Shown here: piece by piece, positions 61,143 through 64,000 of the stretch | Layout: every line of letters begins with the position of its first letter | Numbering within the stretch: the stretch's first letter is position 1 | Assembly (NCBI GenBank): GCA_949318235.1 | Contig: OX439132.1 | Span: forward strand, 4,524,886-4,588,885 | From: Ecdyonurus torrentis | Lineage: Eukaryota > Arthropoda > Insecta > Ephemeroptera > Heptageniidae | Direction: 5' to 3' | DNA length: 64,000 bases | Made by a program: the position numbers and the translations under genes | The notes under the pieces: model-generated | What the model saw: only the letters and a program-made list of their open reading frames with translations | What the model was told of the DNA's origin: nothing | The model's database searches: none

Positions 61143-61709
61143 AGGCTGACCAGACGTCCCGATTTTTCTGGGACAATCCCGATTTTACACCTTTGTCTCG
61201 GCTAAAAATTGAAATGTCCCGATTTCTCATAAAGGGAAAAAATACATAGCAATTAAGGCAAGAGTAAAATAAAAATACATAAAAAAACTACATTAAAATC
61301 ATTCTAAATGATTTTATTATAAAAATATCGCGATCCTTCAATGAATATCAATTTTAATAACAGATCTTCAGGAAAGTTCCCGTTTTATTTATTATTTATT
61401 AGTTTTATAAAATCGAAGAACTTTTTTTTTTTTAAATTTATTGTGTACTCTTAAAAAAAAAGTTAAACGTATATAGTTCACTATAATTTTTATTCTTCTA
61501 CAGGAAAAAAAGGACCGCGTACGCTGTTATATTTTTGGATTTTACTTTATTTGCCATTGAATTGAAAAACTTTCAAAATGGGGGATCACGTCATCTTTTA
61601 AGTTGATTATTTTTTTGCCTCCGGCGGGAACCCCTCTTCCCTGTCCCTATATAGTTCCTTCTCTTCTAGGATCAGAGTGTCCTGATTTTGCCTCCATCCT
61701 GTTCAGCCT
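61143..61709. mobile_element. Transposon-like remnant at the duplication junction
   Basis: Left end GGCTGACCAGACGTCCCGAT, right end ATCCTGTTCAGCC; the outer ten bases are inverted repeats with one mismatch (GGCTGAACAG as complement). Inside the left end, CTGGGACAATCCCGATTTT resembles hAT-type element termini known to me in general form. It fills the space between duplicated units 1 and 2. No transposase frame. Confidence 0.45.
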
Positions 61710-62762
61710 AAAATCTTATTATTTTAATTGGAGTATATCTTTAAGAACCCCTTTTTTTATGTATCAATAATAATTTAGTACAGCTCTATTATGTGGCATT
61801 TATTTTTTTACTTCCTCGAGGAAGAATAAAATTTAGTTTTTTTTTTTTTTTTAATGTGACAATTTTTTTTTTTTTTTTCAATTTAAGGAGAATTATGTTT
61901 TTGTCTGTATTTTTAAATGAATATATTTCATTAGATCTTGAAAAATAAAAGCATGACATGATTGTCATTTTAGTATACTAAAATACTTGTAAACAAAAAA
62001 AGAAATAAAATGCTTTTGTGTGCAAATTAATACGTTATTGCAACTTCTTTTATTTGCATAAATTGTGACCATTGCCTTATAATGTTTATTGTATTAAATA
62101 TATGCAATTAAATAGATTTAGTTATAAAAAATTATACACAACAGTACTTATCAAAACATAATTTAAAAATACTCAGCCGTTATCTATGAAATAATTAGAA
62201 CATTTAATAAAAAGCACGTGTACAGTAATATAATTTTTAGTTATGAATTTTAAGAATTTCTCAGAGTATTAAGCTGAACGTACACATACAAACGATTGCG
62301 ATTATATTTAATAATAAAGATTTTATTGAGCAAATTATTACAATACATACAAACATTGCACAAAGTCCAAGGAGGTCCTTCTTTGACTATGTGTAATGTA
62401 GGAGGTTGCTCAACAGGAGATCAAAAAAGGCAAAGGCCATACAAAATTTGATATATCCAAATATACGAAGTAAAAGAGGTGTGAAGACATAAAAAAATAT
62501 ATAAATAAGTATAAAAAAGACGTACATTTATAGATTTTAGTTTTGAACTTTGAGGAAGACAAATTTCTGACGCTAGTCTCCAACTTATTGTATAAATTTA
62601 ATATTAAATTAACTTACTATAAATTTTACCATTCAAGCACGCTAAATTAGCATTGATATTCGTATGCGAAATATAACTGCTGGAGTTGAAAGGTAGAAAA
62701 CAATATTATAATTATGTAGTTGTGTATGTACATATGTAGTGCAAAGACAACAATTGTACGTC

Positions 62763-62996
62763 GTTGCTGTTGCGGCTAAACCACACTTCTACTTTTAGCG
62801 ATTTTGCTGACGTTTATCGCGATACCCATAGAAACACACATCTACATTTATCACGACTCCAGGTAAAAAAAAAAAAACTCTACATAGGAAAACAGGTGTA
62901 GAAATGTTTATTTATACCTGGTTATCGCGATAAACGTAGATGCGTGAAAATAAACAAACAAGGTAAAAGTAGAAGTGTGGTTTAGCCTCAGCAGCA
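62763..62996. mobile_element. Inverted-repeat element inserted in unit 2
   Basis: Left GTTGCTGTTGCGGCTAAACC/ACACTTCTACTTTTAG, right AAAAGTAGAAGTGTGGTTTA/GCCTCAGCAGC. Inner arms GTTTATCGCGATA and TATCGCGATAAAC are also complementary. It is absent from unit 1, so it was inserted after, or lost since, the duplication. Confidence 0.8.
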
Positions 62997-63025
62997 CCGA
63001 TTTATATTTTTACATACTTTTAAAG

Positions 63026-63047
63026 AGGGGGGGGGGGGGGGGGGGGG
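63026..63047. repeat. G-tract (about 22 G) followed by AGAAGAAG
   Basis: A pure G run, capable of forming G-quadruplex structure on this strand, about 200 bp before the exon H acceptor. Unit 1 has GGAAAGGAGGAAGGAGG (60223-60238) at the corresponding place. Confidence 0.9.
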
Positions 63048-63215
63048 AGAAGAAGAAGAAGAAAAAAAGTTGTAAATTAAATGCAGATCGTCAAATAACT
63101 AAATTCATGCTGTGCCGTTTTGTCGCAGGAGTCACAAATTAAATAATAGATTATTAGTATTTTTTGTCTCTTATAATTATTATATATAAATATTGTCAAA
63201 TTTGACACGTTTTAT

Positions 63216-63249
63216 AGCATAATGAAAGTTACACTGTCTATATTTTCAG
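63216..63249 (+). promoter_or_regulatory. Conserved acceptor-proximal block before exon H
   Basis: AGCATAATGAAAGTTACA then CTGTCTATATTTTCAG. It keeps the AGCATA start, the AGTTA core and the TATATTTTCAG end of the family. Confidence 0.6.
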
Positions 63250-63818
63250 AGAGAATTCTCGATCAAGTTGATCGTCCAGTTGATGAAATAACGTTGAGTG
63301 ATTCTGAAGAAGATGAGGGTGATTCTCGTGATAAAACTGAAAGTCGCAACAATGACGGCAAACGTCGTAACAATGTTGATCCAGAATACTTCTCGAGTGA
63401 TCCACAAATATCCAATGTTACTTCCTTGACAAATAGCCAACCAACATTAGCAAGAGCACCCAATAAATTACCATGCTTGTTATGTGACGGAAAATTTTGT
63501 AATCTTCATTATTTACGTACACATATTATGGAAAGACATAACAAAAAAATAGATTCAAATAAAACTTGTCTCTTTTGTTTTCAAGAATTTTCTGATAAAT
63601 CATTGGCTTTAGAACATATGAAAACAAAGCATCCTGAGTATCGTTATTTTTGTAAATTTTGTGACAGTAGTTTCTCAACAAAAGACCATTTATTATGTCA
63701 TCAACTGAAATCTCATGGAAGAAATGAAAAACCTTTCCAATGTGATTTATGTAGACAAGGATTTTATTCTTCAAATTCTTTAATTGCACATAATAAGCGA
63801 TATCATCCGAAAGTGTAA
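63250..63818 (+). CDS. Alternative 3' exon H: SIM-like motif and four zinc fingers
   Basis: Stop TAA at 63816-63818; AATAAA at 63828-63833. 189 residues from ERILDQVDRPVDEITLSDSE, then EDEGDSRDK and GKRRNN. Fingers at 76-97, 107-128, 135-156 and 165-186. It is the only C-H exon whose split codon gives Glu rather than Gly. Finger 3 is CKFCDSSFSTKDHLLCHQLKSH spelled here in parts: CKFCDSSF, STKDHLLCH, QLKSH; G has STQQRLSNH. Last exon in the window; further cassettes may lie beyond. Confidence 0.95.
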
Positions 63819-63906
63819 TTTGCTTTAAATAAATAAACTAATTTGATATCAATGAAAGAGATATCCTTCATCAATAATAATTATTAACATCTGTACAATA
63901 CTTAAG

Positions 63907-64000
63907 ATTAAAGATTTTATATATTACGTTCCATGACTTTTACAGTGTAGCACATGTCACATTACAAAAACAATTACTTAATATTAATTAAAATATAATA
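63907..64000. other. Window end, AT-rich
   Basis: No feature seen after duplication unit 2. The alternative-exon array may continue downstream. Confidence 0.4.

Larger units (their letters stand above)
38998..63818 (+). other. BTB-zinc-finger gene with at least eight alternative 3' exons
   Basis: Gene-level entry. Common exons 38998-39178, 39243-39327, 39416-39504, 39591-39694, 39781-40031, 40094-40165 and 40610-40717 give 880 coding nt (293 residues plus one base, G). Alternative terminal exons A-H start at 43606, 46148, 50050, 52484, 54596, 57859, 60438 and 63250; each has a phase-1 acceptor and its own stop, so all eight fusions are in frame. Predicted proteins: 443, 437, 487, 460, 471, 479, 482 and 482 residues. 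The layout matches fly lola and mod(mdg4), where one BTB N-terminus is cis- or trans-spliced to many DNA-binding ends. The fingers are multi-C2H2, unlike FLYWCH of mod(mdg4), so orthology to a named gene is not claimed. Expected: nuclear, dimeric transcription regulators. Confidence 0.92.
61712..63906 (+). repeat. Tandem duplication, unit 2 (contains exon H)
   Basis: Second copy of 59459-61108 with two extra inserts: about 62305-62610 (AT-rich, TTTTATTGAGCAAATTATTA...GGAGGTCCTTC) and the hairpin at 62763-62996. Confidence 0.85.

Overview
The window is animal nuclear DNA, very AT-rich, with long introns, many simple-sequence repeats and many short hairpin (MITE-like) transposons. Two split genes are on the + strand. 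Both are of arthropod type: an Arrowhead (Awh, Lhx6/8 class) LIM-homeobox gene whose homeodomain and C-terminal tail follow the fly protein, and a BTB-zinc-finger gene of the tramtrack/lola/mod(mdg4) style with a series of alternative 3' exons. SSR richness and long introns would fit a crustacean or chelicerate, but the sequence does not settle the lineage. No bacterial, CRISPR or phage feature is present and no intact transposase gene was seen.

Region 1 (1-11.8 kb): non-coding, presumably the 5' flank or first intron of Awh. It holds TTAA-flanked MITEs, GCATAA-rich MITEs, CT/GA/AT microsatellites and one high-complexity block at 6.47-6.85 kb with several recognisable transcription-factor motifs. 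Region 2 (11.8-31.7 kb): five Awh coding exons (LIM1; LIM2; homeodomain; C-terminal motif; terminal exon). They join in frame into 287 codons plus stop. The short N-terminal exon was not found. The 13-kb LIM1-LIM2 intron carries SINEs, MITEs, a roughly 400-bp CT-type satellite and a CTCF-like motif. Region 3 (31.7-38.8 kb): intergenic, several long inverted-repeat elements, then a possible 5' UTR exon of the next gene at 37.8-37.9 kb.

Region 4 (39.0-64.0 kb): the BTB gene. Seven common exons (39.0-40.7 kb, tiny introns) encode 293 residues: BTB domain, proline-rich and Gln-rich linkers, a consensus sumoylation site and an acidic tail. They end in phase 1. Downstream are eight alternative terminal exons (named A-H here), each with a phase-1 acceptor, its own stop codon and three or four C2H2-type zinc fingers. 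All eight join in frame with the common exons and would give proteins of 437-487 residues. Exons C-H are paralogous cassettes: a DAXX-like SUMO-interaction motif candidate (core ITLSDSE, clear in E-H, eroded in C and D), a variable linker and four fingers. The same six have a conserved block of about 34 nt directly before the acceptor, absent from A and B. G and H are a recent tandem duplication with a transposon-like remnant at the junction. The array may continue past the window end.

Working model: one shared BTB/SUMO-target N-terminus is joined to one of at least eight DNA-binding C-termini, and C-H each bring their own copy of the putative SUMO-binding motif. The cassettes with the conserved acceptor block are the best candidate here for an undescribed regulated splicing system.
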